Counted from the first letter of the stretch, positions 37,586 to 47,320 are shown. The stretch is 64,000 nucleotides of DNA from Caldovatus sediminis (GCF_014644455.1 NZ_BMKS01000005.1:130055-194054); one strand, 5' to 3'. The notes: generated by a model from the sequence alone, not told the origin. Numbers and translations are program-made.

Positions 37586-38752
37586 TCAGCCCCGCGCGGC
37601 GAGCAGCGCGGCGCAGATCCGATCCACCTGCGCGTCGCCGAGATAGGGGTGCATCGGCAGGGACAGCACGCGCTCGGCCAGCGCCTCGCTGACTGCCAGG
37701 GACGGCGCCCCGCCCGCGATCGCCGTCCGGTGCGCCTCCGCATAGGCCGGCTGCCGGTGCAGCGGCCGCGGATAGTAGATGCCCGTCGCGATGCCCTGCG
37801 CCTTGAGCGCGGCTGCCGCCCGATCGCGCTCCGCCCGGTCCCGCAGCCGCACCGTGTAGAGGCCGCGCGCGTTCACCGCCCCGGCGCTCCGCCCCGCCTG
37901 CACCCCGATCCCGCTGCCCGCCAGCAGCGAGTCATACCGCGCCCCGATCCGGGCGCGTGCCGCCAGCTCGCCCTCCAGCAGCGGCAGCTTGGCGAGCAGC
38001 ACCGCCGCCTGGAGGGTGTCGAGCCGGCCGTTCATGCCGGTGCGCAGCACCTCGTAGCGGGTCCTGCCCTCGCCATGCGTGCGCAGGCTGCGGTAGAGCT
38101 CCGCCCGTTCCGCGTCGCGGGTCAGCAGCGCGCCGCCGTCGCCGTAGCAGCCCAGGGTCTTGGTCGGGTAGAAGCTCAGCGCCGTCGCGTCGCCCCAGGC
38201 GCCGAGCCGCACGCCGTCCAGCGCCGCACCGAAGGCCTGCGCCGCGTCGTCGAGCGCGAACATCCCCTCGCGCCGGCAGATGTCGAGGATCGCCGGCCAG
38301 TCCGCCGGCAGGCCGAACAGGTCCACGCCGACCACCGCCCGCGGCCGCAGCCTTCCCTCGGCGCGGACCAGGGCGACGCGCCGCTCCAGGTCGGACGGGT
38401 CGAGGTTGAAGCTCGTCTCCTCGACATCCACGAAGACCGGCGTCGCGCCCAGCACCAGCGGGACCTCGGCGGTGGCGGTGTAGGTGAAGGCGGGCAGGAA
38501 CACCGCGTCGCCCGGCCCGATCCCCTCCGCCATCATCGCGATCTGCAGCGCGTCCGTGCCCGAGGAGACGCCGACGCAGTGCACGCCCTCCCCGCAGAAG
38601 GCGGCGAGCCGCGCCTCCAGCTCCTCCACCTCCGGCCCGTTAATGTAGCGGCCGTGGTCGAGCACGGCGGCGATGCGCCGGTCGAGATCGGCGCGGATCA
38701 GCGCCTGCTGCGTCTGGATGTCGAACAGGGCGATGGGGCCGGAGCCGGTCAT
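37586..38752 (-). CDS. DegT/DnrJ/EryC1 aminotransferase (WbpE-like)
   Basis: PLP-dependent sugar aminotransferase of 388 residues, last gene of the leftward exopolysaccharide operon. It has VSSGTDALQIAM, the cofactor acid region LDDAAQAFGA (167-176) and the Schiff-base lysine K198 in SFYPTKTLGCYGDGG. The IALFDIQTQQALI opening and overall layout resemble the WbpE/WlbC type, which aminates C3 of UDP-3-keto-GlcNAc uronate. The partners needed for that pathway, a WbpB-type 3-dehydrogenase and a WbpD-type acetyltransferase, are not in the window, so the substrate is open. Confidence 0.85.
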   Translation of the reverse strand: MTGSGPIALFDIQTQQALIRADLDRRIAAVLDHGRYINGPEVEELEARLAAFCGEGVHCVGVSSGTDALQIAMMAEGIGPGDAVFLPAFTYTATAEVPLVLGATPVFVDVEETSFNLDPSDLERRVALVRAEGRLRPRAVVGVDLFGLPADWPAILDICRREGMFALDDAAQAFGAALDGVRLGAWGDATALSFYPTKTLGCYGDGGALLTRDAERAELYRSLRTHGEGRTRYEVLRTGMNGRLDTLQAAVLLAKLPLLEGELAARARIGARYDSLLAGSGIGVQAGRSAGAVNARGLYTVRLRDRAERDRAAAALKAQGIATGIYYPRPLHRQPAYAEAHRTAIAGGAPSLAVSEALAERVLSLPMHPYLGDAQVDRICAALLAARG

Positions 38753-38870
38753 GCGAAGCCTCGATCCGTGACGGCCTCCCGCGACCCTCCCCGCAGGTGC
38801 CGAGGCCGGGATCGCGCGACCGGCTCCCGCTCGCCCCGGCGCCTTCGCGGAAGGCTCGGGGCGGGGCCGG

Positions 38871-40274
38871 TCAGGCCTGGATGATTTCGGCCCCCCGGTT
38901 AGCCGGCGGCGCCGCGCCGGCCAAGTCACCCTTCGTGTCCGCGTGCAACGCCGCACCGCGCGCCGCGCCGTGCCCGTCGCCGCGCAGCACGCCGCGCGTG
39001 TCCACCACCAGCCGCGCATGGCGGCGCACCAGGTCGAGGTCCATCGCGCGATGCGGCGTCACCACCACCACCGCGTCGCAGGCCGCAAGCACCGCCGGAT
39101 CGAGGTCGCGGCTCCTCAGGTCCGGCGCCGCGCCGCCGAGCCGCCGCGTCGCCGGGAAGCGCGGCACCAGCGGGTCGTGGTACTCGACCTCCGCCCCGCG
39201 CTCGACGAGCAGGCGGAAGATCTCGATCGCCGGGCTCTCGCGCGTGTCCGCCACCTCCGGCTTGTAGGCGAGGCCGAGCAGCAGCACCCGCGCGCCGCGC
39301 AGCGTCCGCCCGCGCGCGTCCAGCGCGTCGCGCAGCCGGCCCACGACGTAGGCCGGCATGGCGTCGTTCACCCGCCCGGCCAGCTCGATGAAGTCGGCCG
39401 CGAGCCCCATCTCGCGCGCCTTCCAGGCGAGGTACCAGGGGTCCACCGGGATGCAGTGCCCGCCGAGCCCCGGGCCCGGCCGGAACGGCATGAAGCCGAA
39501 GGGCTTGGTCGAGGCGGCGTCGATCACCTCGTGCACGTCGAGGCCCATGGCGTGGCAGAGGCGCTTCAGCTCGTTCACCAGGCCGATGTTCACGGCGCGG
39601 AACACGTTCTCGTAGAGCTTGGTCAGCTCCGCGACCGCGAGCGAGGAGACCGGCACGAGCGACCCCGCCACCGCGCCGTAGAGCGCCTTCGCCACCTCGA
39701 GGCAGGCCGGCGTGTGGCCCGCGACCAGCTTCGGCACGCGCCCGACGGTGTGCTCCGGATCGCCCGGGTCCTCGCGCTCCGGGCTGTAGATCGCGAAGCC
39801 GTCCACGCCCGGCGTCAGCCCCGCGGCGCGCAGCGCGGGCACCACGGTGCCCTCCGTCGTCCCCGGATAGGTCGTGCTCTCGAGCCCGACCGCCTGGCCC
39901 GGCCGCAGGTGCAGCGAGAGCCCGGCCAGCGTCCGGCGCACCGCGGTGAGGTCGGGCTCCTTGTGCGGGCCGATCGGCGTCGGCACGCAGACGAGGATCG
40001 CGTCGCACTCCGCCGCCGCGTCGAGCTCGCCATGCGCCGCGATCCGCGCCGCCGCGACGCGGGCGTCGGCGATGCCGTGCAGCGGGCTGCGGCCCGCGTT
40101 CACCGCGCGCACCGTGCGCGCGTCGATGTCGAAGCCGGAGACGGCGAAGCCCACCTCGGCGAAGCGCAGCGCCAGCGGCAGGCCGACATGGCCGAGCCCG
40201 ACGACGCCGATCCGGGCCTGCCGCGCCGCAAGGCGCGCGATCAGCGCCTCCGCGACGGTCAGGCCGAGATTCAC
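38871..40274 (-). CDS. UDP-N-acetylhexosamine 6-dehydrogenase (WbpA/WecC family)
   Basis: 467 residues. It oxidises C6 of a UDP-HexNAc to the uronate with two NAD+. The NAD fold is GVVGLGHVGLPLA (23-35). The catalytic lysine lies in ELTKLYENVFRAVNIGLVNEL and the thiohemiacetal cysteine in GGHCIPVDPWYL. The C-terminal domain has LLGLAYKPEVADTRESP. The start is GTG at 40274, overlapping the capD-like stop (GTGA). With wecB in the same operon, UDP-ManNAc uronate is one plausible product, UDP-GlcNAc uronate another. Confidence 0.9.
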   Translation of the reverse strand: MNLGLTVAEALIARLAARQARIGVVGLGHVGLPLALRFAEVGFAVSGFDIDARTVRAVNAGRSPLHGIADARVAAARIAAHGELDAAAECDAILVCVPTPIGPHKEPDLTAVRRTLAGLSLHLRPGQAVGLESTTYPGTTEGTVVPALRAAGLTPGVDGFAIYSPEREDPGDPEHTVGRVPKLVAGHTPACLEVAKALYGAVAGSLVPVSSLAVAELTKLYENVFRAVNIGLVNELKRLCHAMGLDVHEVIDAASTKPFGFMPFRPGPGLGGHCIPVDPWYLAWKAREMGLAADFIELAGRVNDAMPAYVVGRLRDALDARGRTLRGARVLLLGLAYKPEVADTRESPAIEIFRLLVERGAEVEYHDPLVPRFPATRRLGGAAPDLRSRDLDPAVLAACDAVVVVTPHRAMDLDLVRRHARLVVDTRGVLRGDGHGAARGAALHADTKGDLAGAAPPANRGAEIIQA

Positions 40275-42274
40275 GAGGCCGCGCCGCGGCTGCCCGGCTC
40301 GGCGGCGGAAGCGCCAGGCCGCTCGCCGCCGCCTTCGGCGCCACGCTCGAACTCCGGCACCAGCCGCGCGAGCTGGGCGAGCGCGGCGCGGCGCGCCCCG
40401 GCCCGGCACGCGGCGGCGATCTCGTCAATGGCGCGGCCGACCAGCGCCGGGTCGGCGGTGCGCGGCGTCGCCATCAGCAGGCCCGGGAAGGGCGTCCCGC
40501 GCGGCGGCTCCTGGCCGTGGAACAGCTCCTCGTAGAGCTTCTCGCCGGGGCGCAGGCCGGTGAAGCGGATCTCCACGTCCACCTCGGGCCTGAGGCCGGC
40601 GAGGCGGATCATGCGCCGCGCCAGGTCCACGATCTTCACCGGCTTGCCCATGTCGAGCACGAAGATCCCGCCCTCGGCCAGCTCGCGCGGGCGGTCCTCG
40701 CGGTCCTCGGCGCCGACGACGCTCGCCTGCAGCACCAGCCCCACCGCCTCGCGCACGGTCATGAAGTAGCGGCGCATCTCCGGATGGGTGACGGTGAGCG
40801 GCCCGCCGCGCTCGAGCTGGCGGCGGAACAGCGGCACCACGCTGCCCGTGGAGCCGAGCACGTTGCCGAAGCGCACGGTGACGCAGCGCATCCCCCTGCC
40901 CTCGGTCCGCGCCTGGCGGTCGAGCGCCTGGCAGTACATCTCGGCGAGGCGCTTGGAGGCACCCATCACCGAGGTCGGGTTCACCGCCTTGTCGGTCGAG
41001 ATCAGCACCATCAGCGCCGCGCCGGCGGCGCGCGCCGCGTCGGCGACGACGCGCGTGCCGTAGGCGTTGGTCAGCAGCCCCTCCAGCGGGTCGCGCTCGA
41101 CCATCGGCACGTGCTTGAGCGCGGCGGCGTGGAAGACGAGCTCGGGGCGGAGGTCCTCGAACAGCCGGCGGATGCGTCCCTCGTCGCGCACATCGGCGAG
41201 CACGGCGCGGCGCGGGAGGTCGGGATAGCGCTCGGACAGCTCCAGCTCGATCTCGTAGAGCAGGAACTCGCCGTGATCGAGCAGCGTCAGCTCCGCCGGG
41301 CCGAAGGCCGCGAGCTGGCGCGCGAGTTCGCCGCCGATCGTCCCGCCGGCGCCGGTGACCAGCACGCGGCGGCCCTGGATCAGCCGCGCCATGCCCTCGC
41401 GGTCGAGCGGCACCTGCGGGCGGTCGAGCAGCTCCTCGATCGAGACCGGGCGCAGCTCGATCCGCCGCGCCGGGTCCGCCGCGGCCGGGCCGCGGCGCGC
41501 CCGGGTCTCGAGCAGCATCAGCCGCGGCGGCGCGTGGCGCACCGGCACGCCGTGGCGGTCGGCGGCGTCGAGCAGCCGTTCCAGCGCGACGCCCTGGATC
41601 TGCGGCCCGGCCAGCACGATCAGGTCCGGCAGCCGATCCTGCGCGCGCAGCCGGTCGAGCACCGCGCCGATGTCCTCCGCCGTGCCGAGGATCGGGTGGC
41701 CGTGGATGCGCCGTCCGGTCTGCCGCGCGCGCAGCGAGAGGATGCCGACCACGCGGTAGCGCGGCGCCCGTTCCTGCGCGAGGGCGCGGAGGAACAGGTC
41801 CGCCCCGTCGCCGGCGCCGACCAGCAGCGCCGATTGCGGCGGCGCCTGCCCGTTCGCCTCCCCTCCGGCGCGGCCCGCATGGCGCACCCGCCCGGCGATG
41901 CGCGGCGCGGCGAGCAGCGCCGTCAGCACCAGCGCGTGCGCCACGGGGAAGGCCGGATTCGCCGGCCGCCAGGCGCCGAGCAGATGCAGCGCGGCCCAGA
42001 ACAGCGCCGCCGCGCCGACCGAGGCGCCGGCGAGGGCGAGCAGGTCGGGCAGGCCGGCGTAGCGCCAGTACTGCGTCGGCAGGCGCACCGGCAGGCCGGC
42101 GGCGAGCAGCGCGAGCCCCGCCCCGGGCAGCGCCAGCGCCCACCAGAGGCGCGACTCCGGTCCGGCGACCCCCGGCGGCGCGGCGATCCACAGCGCGGCC
42201 GGCAGGGCAAGCATGCCGATCAGGCCGTCGAGCGTGACGTTCAGCAGGATGCGGTGCGGCGCGAGGCGGGCCAT
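40271..42274 (-). CDS. Membrane nucleoside-diphosphate-sugar 4,6-dehydratase (CapD/WbpM/FlaA1-like)
   Basis: 667 residues. Four N-terminal spans (about 10-125) and a CoA-binding-like Rossmann domain (about 145-255) precede the SDR catalytic domain. That domain has TGAGGTIGGELARQ (307-320), HAAALKHVPMVE and STDKAVNPTSVMGASKR (426-442). The usual YxxxK tyrosine is Met (M437, K441), the hallmark of the WbpM/PglF dehydratases. It likely makes a UDP-4-keto-6-deoxy-GlcNAc that a DegT enzyme can aminate. I chose the ATG at 42274 because earlier codons encode only low-complexity Arg/Ala. Confidence 0.9.
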   Translation of the reverse strand: MARLAPHRILLNVTLDGLIGMLALPAALWIAAPPGVAGPESRLWWALALPGAGLALLAAGLPVRLPTQYWRYAGLPDLLALAGASVGAAALFWAALHLLGAWRPANPAFPVAHALVLTALLAAPRIAGRVRHAGRAGGEANGQAPPQSALLVGAGDGADLFLRALAQERAPRYRVVGILSLRARQTGRRIHGHPILGTAEDIGAVLDRLRAQDRLPDLIVLAGPQIQGVALERLLDAADRHGVPVRHAPPRLMLLETRARRGPAAADPARRIELRPVSIEELLDRPQVPLDREGMARLIQGRRVLVTGAGGTIGGELARQLAAFGPAELTLLDHGEFLLYEIELELSERYPDLPRRAVLADVRDEGRIRRLFEDLRPELVFHAAALKHVPMVERDPLEGLLTNAYGTRVVADAARAAGAALMVLISTDKAVNPTSVMGASKRLAEMYCQALDRQARTEGRGMRCVTVRFGNVLGSTGSVVPLFRRQLERGGPLTVTHPEMRRYFMTVREAVGLVLQASVVGAEDREDRPRELAEGGIFVLDMGKPVKIVDLARRMIRLAGLRPEVDVEIRFTGLRPGEKLYEELFHGQEPPRGTPFPGLLMATPRTADPALVGRAIDEIAAACRAGARRAALAQLARLVPEFERGAEGGGERPGASAAEPGSRGAAS

Positions 42275-42449
42275 GACGCGACCGCTATAGGCCCCCGGCC
42301 GACGCCCGGCCAGCATGGGCGCGCCGGCGGGCCGGGCGGCGGGCCGCGCCAGGGCGTCCTCCGGCCCCCGCGCCGGCGCGCGCCCCCTGATCGGCCCTTC
42401 CGCCCGCGGCGCACCCGTCTCCCGGCGCGCCGCGAGGGCCGGCCGGGCC

Positions 42450-43640
42450 TCAATCGCCGCAGCCATCGGCCTGGCCCTGACGCGCCCCGGCAGCGGGGAG
42501 CGGCGCGAGGCGCCGGTAGAGCGCGACGAGCCGTTCGGCCTCCGCTGCCCAGCCGAAGCGCCCCTCCGCCGCCGCCCGGCCCGCCGCGCCGAGCGCCGCC
42601 CGCCGCGCCGGATCGCGGAGTTCCGCCGCCGCCCGCGCGATCGCCCGCGGGTCGGCGGTGTCCACGAGCAGGCCGCAGCCGGCCTCGCGCACCACGGCCG
42701 CGGTCTCGGGGGCGAAGTCCGGGGCGATCACCGGCAGGCCGGCGAGCATGTAGTCGAACAGCTTGTGCGGCAGGGCGAGGCGGTGGTTGCGGTCCACCGG
42801 CTGGAACGCGACCAGGCCGACGTCGCACTCGGCGAGCGCCGCCGGCAGGCGCTCCTGCGGCAGCCAGCCGAGGTCCTCGATGCGGTCGGCGACGCCGAGC
42901 GCCGCGGCGCGGGCCGCGAACGCCGCCGCCGAATCGTCGGTGAAGCGCCCGATCAGCCGCAGCCGCGTGCCGGGCGGCGCCAGCGCCAGCGCCTCCACCA
43001 TCTGCAGCGCCCCGCGGGTGCGGCCGAGCACGCCGGCATGGACCAGCGTCAGCGGGCCCGCGGCGTGGCGGCGCGGCGCGACCGGCTGCGGCAGGACGCA
43101 GTTGCGCACCGGCACGATGCGCTCCGGCGGGACGGCGAAGTCCGCGTCCAGCCCCGCGCGCGCCACCACCACCGCGTCCGCCAGCCGCCCGGCGAGACGG
43201 CAGGCGGCGCCGATCGCGGCGCGCGCGAGCGGGCGCAGTGGCGCCGGCAGCCGCGTGTCCAGGCGCGAGGGATAGTGCTCGTGCACGTCGAGCACCACCC
43301 GCGCGCCGGTCCGCCGCGCCGCCCAGAGCGCGGCGAACCAGGAATCGGGCTCATGCGCGTGCAGCACCGCGGCGCCCGAGGCGGCGGCGCGGCGGGCGAG
43401 CGCCGGCAGGCCGAGCAGCCGGCCGCGCCAGCCCGGGGCGCGGGCGTAGGGCGCGAGCGCCACGCCGGCGAGCGCCGCGCGCGGCGGCGCGGGACCGCGC
43501 GTCGCGATGGCGGGGCAGATGTGGCGCACCCGCCAGCCGGCGGCGGCGAGCGTCGCGCCCTCCTTGCGCACCACGCGGATGTCCTCGGGCGGATGCGCCG
43601 CCGAGAGCATGACGACGAGCGGCGCGGCGGCCTCGCTCAT
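42450..43640 (-). CDS. Glycosyltransferase, GT4-like (WbpJ-type fold)
   Basis: GT-B glycosyltransferase of 396 residues. The donor-binding C-terminal half has HAGVLGRTRG, LALPHKLFDYMLAGLPVIAPD and an EX7E-like arrangement. The N-terminal half has HAHEPDSWFAAL and LDVHEHYPSRL. It is coupled by ATGA to wecB upstream, and 175 nt of noncoding DNA separate it from the dehydratase gene downstream. Sugar specificity cannot be inferred. Confidence 0.85.
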   Translation of the reverse strand: MSEAAAPLVVMLSAAHPPEDIRVVRKEGATLAAAGWRVRHICPAIATRGPAPPRAALAGVALAPYARAPGWRGRLLGLPALARRAAASGAAVLHAHEPDSWFAALWAARRTGARVVLDVHEHYPSRLDTRLPAPLRPLARAAIGAACRLAGRLADAVVVARAGLDADFAVPPERIVPVRNCVLPQPVAPRRHAAGPLTLVHAGVLGRTRGALQMVEALALAPPGTRLRLIGRFTDDSAAAFAARAAALGVADRIEDLGWLPQERLPAALAECDVGLVAFQPVDRNHRLALPHKLFDYMLAGLPVIAPDFAPETAAVVREAGCGLLVDTADPRAIARAAAELRDPARRAALGAAGRAAAEGRFGWAAEAERLVALYRRLAPLPAAGARQGQADGCGD

Positions 43641-44752
43641 GCCGCCGCCCGCGCGGCGCCGAGGAATTCGGCGAGGTGCGCCCGCATGCGCGCGCCGGCG
43701 CGGCCGTCCCAGAGCGGGATCGGCGCCGCGCGCGGCCAGTCGCCGGCGAGCGCGCGCGCCACCGCCGCCGCCAGCCCCTCCGGCGCGACGAGGCGGTTGG
43801 AGCCGGCCTCCAGCGTCACCGGCCGCTCGGTCGAGGGGCGCAGCGTCAGGCAGGGCAGGTCGAGGCCGGTCGCCTCCTCCTGCACCCCGCCGCTGTCGGT
43901 CGCGACCAGGCGGGCGCGCGCGAGCAGCCCGAGGAAGTCGAGATAGCCGAGCGGCGGCAGCGCCCGCACCCCCGGCGGCAGGGCGAGGCCGAACGCGGCG
44001 AGCCGCGCCCGCGTGCGCGGATGCAGCGGCCAGACCAGCGGCAGGCGCCGCGCCGCCTCGCCGAGCGCCGCGAGCAGCCGCGCGAGCGGCGTCGGCGCGT
44101 CCACATTGGCCGGACGGTGCAGGGTGACGACGCCGTAGCCGCCGGGCGCCAGGCCCTCCGGCAGCGGCCGCGCGCGCGCCGCGGGCAGGGCGCGCCGCAG
44201 GCTGTCTATCATGGCGTTGCCGACGGCGCGCACCGCCTCCGGCGGATGGCCCTCGGCGCGCAGGCGGTCGGCCGTGGCGGCGTCGGGCGCCCACAGCAGG
44301 TCGCTGATCGCGTCCACGGCGCGGCGGTTGATCTCCTCCGGCATGGCGCGGTCGCCGCAGCGCAGCCCGGCCTCGAGATGCGCCACCGGGATGCCGAGCT
44401 TGCGCGCCGCGAGCGCGGCGGCGAGCGCGCCGTCCACGTCGCCCGCCACCACCACCAGCGCCGGCCGGCGGGCGCGCCATTCGTCCTCGCAGGCGATCAG
44501 GGTGCGGCCGGTGGTCGCGGCATGCCCGCCGCCGCCGGCGACGCCGAGCGCGATGTGCGGCGCCGGCAGGCCGAGATCGGCGAGATGCGCCCCGAACATC
44601 GCCGGGTCCTGGTGCTGGCCCGTGTGCAGCAGGCGCGGCGCGCAGACGGGCGGGGCCTCCGCCAGCGCGTGCCAGAGGGCGGCGAGCTTGGGCAGGTTCG
44701 GCCGCGCCGCCGCGACGAGATGCACGATCGGCAGGCGGTCGCCGCCGCCCAT
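43637..44752 (-). CDS. wecB: UDP-N-acetylglucosamine 2-epimerase (non-hydrolysing)
   Basis: Interconverts UDP-GlcNAc and UDP-ManNAc, 371 residues. Family motifs are HTGQHQDPAMF, VVAGDVDGALAAALAARKLGIPVAHLEAGLR, MPEEINRRAVD, VVTLHRPANVD and ATDSGGVQEEATGLDLPCLTLRPSTERP. The catalytic acid and histidine equivalents are therefore present. The start overlaps the upstream glycosyltransferase stop by one nucleotide, and the stop overlaps the downstream glycosyltransferase start (ATGA). Confidence 0.93.
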   Translation of the reverse strand: MGGGDRLPIVHLVAAARPNLPKLAALWHALAEAPPVCAPRLLHTGQHQDPAMFGAHLADLGLPAPHIALGVAGGGGHAATTGRTLIACEDEWRARRPALVVVAGDVDGALAAALAARKLGIPVAHLEAGLRCGDRAMPEEINRRAVDAISDLLWAPDAATADRLRAEGHPPEAVRAVGNAMIDSLRRALPAARARPLPEGLAPGGYGVVTLHRPANVDAPTPLARLLAALGEAARRLPLVWPLHPRTRARLAAFGLALPPGVRALPPLGYLDFLGLLARARLVATDSGGVQEEATGLDLPCLTLRPSTERPVTLEAGSNRLVAPEGLAAAVARALAGDWPRAAPIPLWDGRAGARMRAHLAEFLGAARAAA

Positions 44753-46023
44753 CAGCCGGCCCGTCCGGGCTGCGGCACCGTCGCCGCCGCGCCGGCCGCG
44801 TCGCGCGACCGGGCCGCGGCTTCGACCACGGCGCAGAACCGCTCGGCGAGCAGCCGCCGGTCCCAGCGCCGCACCGCCTGCGCCCGCGCCGCCGCGCCGA
44901 GCCGCCGCCGCCGCTCGGGATCGGCGGCCAGCGCGGCGAGGGCGGCGCCGAGCGCCGCCGCATCGCCGGGCGGCACGCTGACCCCGCACGGCCCGTCGGC
45001 GAGCAGGCGCGCCGCTCGGCCCGGCAGGTTGGAGACCACCGGCAGGCCGGCGGCGAGGTAGTCCATCAGCTTGTTCGGCGCCGTCCACTCCGCGAAGGCG
45101 GGGACCGGCGCGAGGCACTGCACGCCGATCTGGCTCCCCGCCAGCAGCGCGGCGAGCCGCGTCTTGGGCAGCGGGTCGAGGAAGGTGACGTTGCCGAGCC
45201 CCTCGCGCGCCGCGCGCGCGACCAGCGCCGGCTTCTCCGCCCCCTCGCCGGCCAGCACCAGGCGCAGGTGCCGCTCGCCCCGCGCCTGCAGCCAGGCGGC
45301 GGCGTCGAGGAGCCGGTCGAGCCCGTTCGCCCGCCCGTGCGCCCCGGCATAGACCGCCAGCACCTCCCGGGACGCCGCCTCGGGCGGGCGCCAGGGCGCG
45401 ACCTGCGGGCCGAACAGGTCGAGGTCGCAGCCGTTCGGCACCACGGCGACGCGCCCCGGGTCGGCGCCGCGGGCGATCGCCGTCTCCGCCATGCCCTCGG
45501 AGAGCGCCACCACGGCGGCGGCGCGGCGGCAGGCGGCGGTGGCGAGCGGCTCCATCGCCGCGAGCAGCGGGCGCGGCACGCCGCCGAGGGCGCGCGGCAG
45601 CTCGGGCCAGGGGTCGCGGATCTCGAAGACGAAGGGCGTGCCGCGCAGGCGCGCGGCGAGCAGCGCCGGCAGGGCGACGGTGAGCGGGGTCGAGCTCGCC
45701 ACCACGACGTCCCAGCTCCGGCGCAGGGCGAGCGGCGCGGCGGCGGCGGCGAAGGCCAGGAAGGCGGCGCTGCGCGCGGCGATCCCCTGGGCGTTGCCGC
45801 AGGGGATGGCGAACTCGACCAGGTCGAGCCCGGCGACCCGGCCCGTGCGGCGGCCGCCGCGGAACGCGAGCGACTCCAGCCCGGTGGTCGCGCCCGCGTA
45901 GCGCCCGCAGGCGAGCGTCACGGCGTGGCCGCGCGCCAGCAGCGCCCGCGCCATGGCGAAGGCGCGCGTCGCCGTCGCGCCGGCGGGCAGGGAGAAGTGC
46001 TGGTGCAGGTAGAGGACGCGCAT
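44752..46023 (-). CDS. Glycosyltransferase, GT4 (WbuB-like)
   Basis: 423 residues, GT-B fold. It opens RVLYLHQHFSLPAGATATRAFAMARALLARGH, close to WbuB-type transferases. The donor site includes YAGAHGRANGLDRLLDAA, LAGEGAEKPAL and PNKLMDYLAAGLPVVSN. It has FVFEIRDPWPELP in the acceptor half. It sits between the second DegT gene and wecB, so it likely adds an amino sugar made by this operon to the lipid-linked chain. Confidence 0.88.
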   Translation of the reverse strand: MRVLYLHQHFSLPAGATATRAFAMARALLARGHAVTLACGRYAGATTGLESLAFRGGRRTGRVAGLDLVEFAIPCGNAQGIAARSAAFLAFAAAAAPLALRRSWDVVVASSTPLTVALPALLAARLRGTPFVFEIRDPWPELPRALGGVPRPLLAAMEPLATAACRRAAAVVALSEGMAETAIARGADPGRVAVVPNGCDLDLFGPQVAPWRPPEAASREVLAVYAGAHGRANGLDRLLDAAAWLQARGERHLRLVLAGEGAEKPALVARAAREGLGNVTFLDPLPKTRLAALLAGSQIGVQCLAPVPAFAEWTAPNKLMDYLAAGLPVVSNLPGRAARLLADGPCGVSVPPGDAAALGAALAALAADPERRRRLGAAARAQAVRRWDRRLLAERFCAVVEAAARSRDAAGAAATVPQPGRAG

Positions 46024-46042
46024 CGGCGTTCGGCGCCCCGGT

Positions 46043-47320
46043 TCAGCCGAAGCGCCGCCGGCAGCAGCGCCGCACCACCTCGATCACCACCGCCTGCTCG
46101 GCCTCCGTCATGGCGCTGCCGGAGGGGAGGCAGAGGCCGCGCTCGAACAGCCGCGCGGCGACGGCGCCGCCGGCGGCCGGGGCGTCGCGGAAGGCGGGCT
46201 GGAGGTGCAGGGGCTTCCACACCGGCCGGCTCTCGATGCCGGCCGCGGCGAGCGCGTGGCGCACCGCCTCGCGGTCGGCGCCGAAGGCCTCCGGGTCGAA
46301 CAGCGCCACGGAGAGCCAGCGGGTGCTGCGGCCCCAGGGCGGCTCGGGCATCAGGGAGACGCCGGGGAGTTCGGCGAAGGCGGCGGCGTAGCGCGCGAAG
46401 ATCGCGCGCCGCGCCGCGACCCGCTCCTCCAGCGCCGCGATCTGCGCCAGGCCGACCGAGGCGAGCACCGAGGAGAGGCCGTAGGAGTAGCCGGTCGTCT
46501 CGTGCTGGTAGTGCGGCGCCGGCTCCTTGGCCTGGGCGGCGAGGTGGCGGGCGCGGGCGATCGGCAGCGGGTCCTCCGCGCAGAGCGCGCCGCCGCCGCC
46601 GGCGGTGACGATCTTGTTGCCGTTGAAGGAGAGGGCGGCGAAGCGCGCGCCGCGCCCGGCGTGCCGGCCGCGGTAGAGGGCGCCGAGCGTCTCGGCGCTG
46701 TCGCTCACCACGGGCACGCCCCAGCGGTCGCAGACGGCGAGGATGGCGTCGAGGTCGCAGCTCTGCCCGTAGAGCCCGACGCTGACCACGGCGCGCGGCA
46801 GCCTCCCGCGCGCCGCCGCCGCCGCCAGCTCGCGCCCGAGCAGGGCGGGATCGAGCGTCCAGCTCTCCGGCGTGACGTCGAGGAAGCGCGGGATGGCGCC
46901 CATCTGCACCGCGGGCGCGATGGTGGCGACGAAGGTCAGGGTCTGGGTCCAGACCTCGTCGCCGGGCCCGAGGCCGAGGCAGCGATAGGCGAGGTGCAGC
47001 GCCGCGGTGCCGGAGGCGACGGCGAGCACGTGCGGGAAGCCGGTGGCGGCGGCGATCGCCGCCTCGAAGGCCTCGGGCACCGGGCCGGCGGGGGCGACCC
47101 AGCCGCTCTCCAGCGTGCTGCGCAGGAGGTCGAGCTCGCCGCCGGTCAGGTGCGGCGGGGAGAGGTGGAGGCGGCGCGGCACGATGGCCGCGTCCTCGCC
47201 CGTCGGGGCGAGCGTGTCGGCGCGCCTGTCGGGTCGGGCGGGGATGGCCTGCCGGGCCTCCGGCGGCCGGAACGCCAGGAGCGGATCGGCGGATCGCGGG
47301 ACCAGGCGGGGCTGGGTCAT
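46043..47320 (-). CDS. DegT/DnrJ/EryC1 aminotransferase (PglE/PseC-like)
   Basis: 425 residues. The catalytic lysine is K236 in SFNGNKIVTAGGGGAL, and the acid/PLP region is SDSAETLGALYRGRH. The domain starts only near residue 50 (RRLHLSPPHLTGGELDLL). The preceding 49 residues are Pro/Arg-rich and unusual for the family, so a downstream start is possible. Together with the CapD-like dehydratase it could make a UDP-4-amino-4,6-dideoxy-HexNAc (bacillosamine-like); that pairing is inference. A 120-nt gap with a small hairpin near 47334-47351 lies upstream. Confidence 0.86.
   Translation of the reverse strand: MTQPRLVPRSADPLLAFRPPEARQAIPARPDRRADTLAPTGEDAAIVPRRLHLSPPHLTGGELDLLRSTLESGWVAPAGPVPEAFEAAIAAATGFPHVLAVASGTAALHLAYRCLGLGPGDEVWTQTLTFVATIAPAVQMGAIPRFLDVTPESWTLDPALLGRELAAAAARGRLPRAVVSVGLYGQSCDLDAILAVCDRWGVPVVSDSAETLGALYRGRHAGRGARFAALSFNGNKIVTAGGGGALCAEDPLPIARARHLAAQAKEPAPHYQHETTGYSYGLSSVLASVGLAQIAALEERVAARRAIFARYAAAFAELPGVSLMPEPPWGRSTRWLSVALFDPEAFGADREAVRHALAAAGIESRPVWKPLHLQPAFRDAPAAGGAVAARLFERGLCLPSGSAMTEAEQAVVIEVVRRCCRRRFG

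Noticed and set aside
40271-42466. Longer CapD-like protein starting at 42466
   Set aside because: The extra 64 residues are low-complexity Arg/Ala/Pro without conservation features; the first membrane span follows directly after the ATG at 42274.
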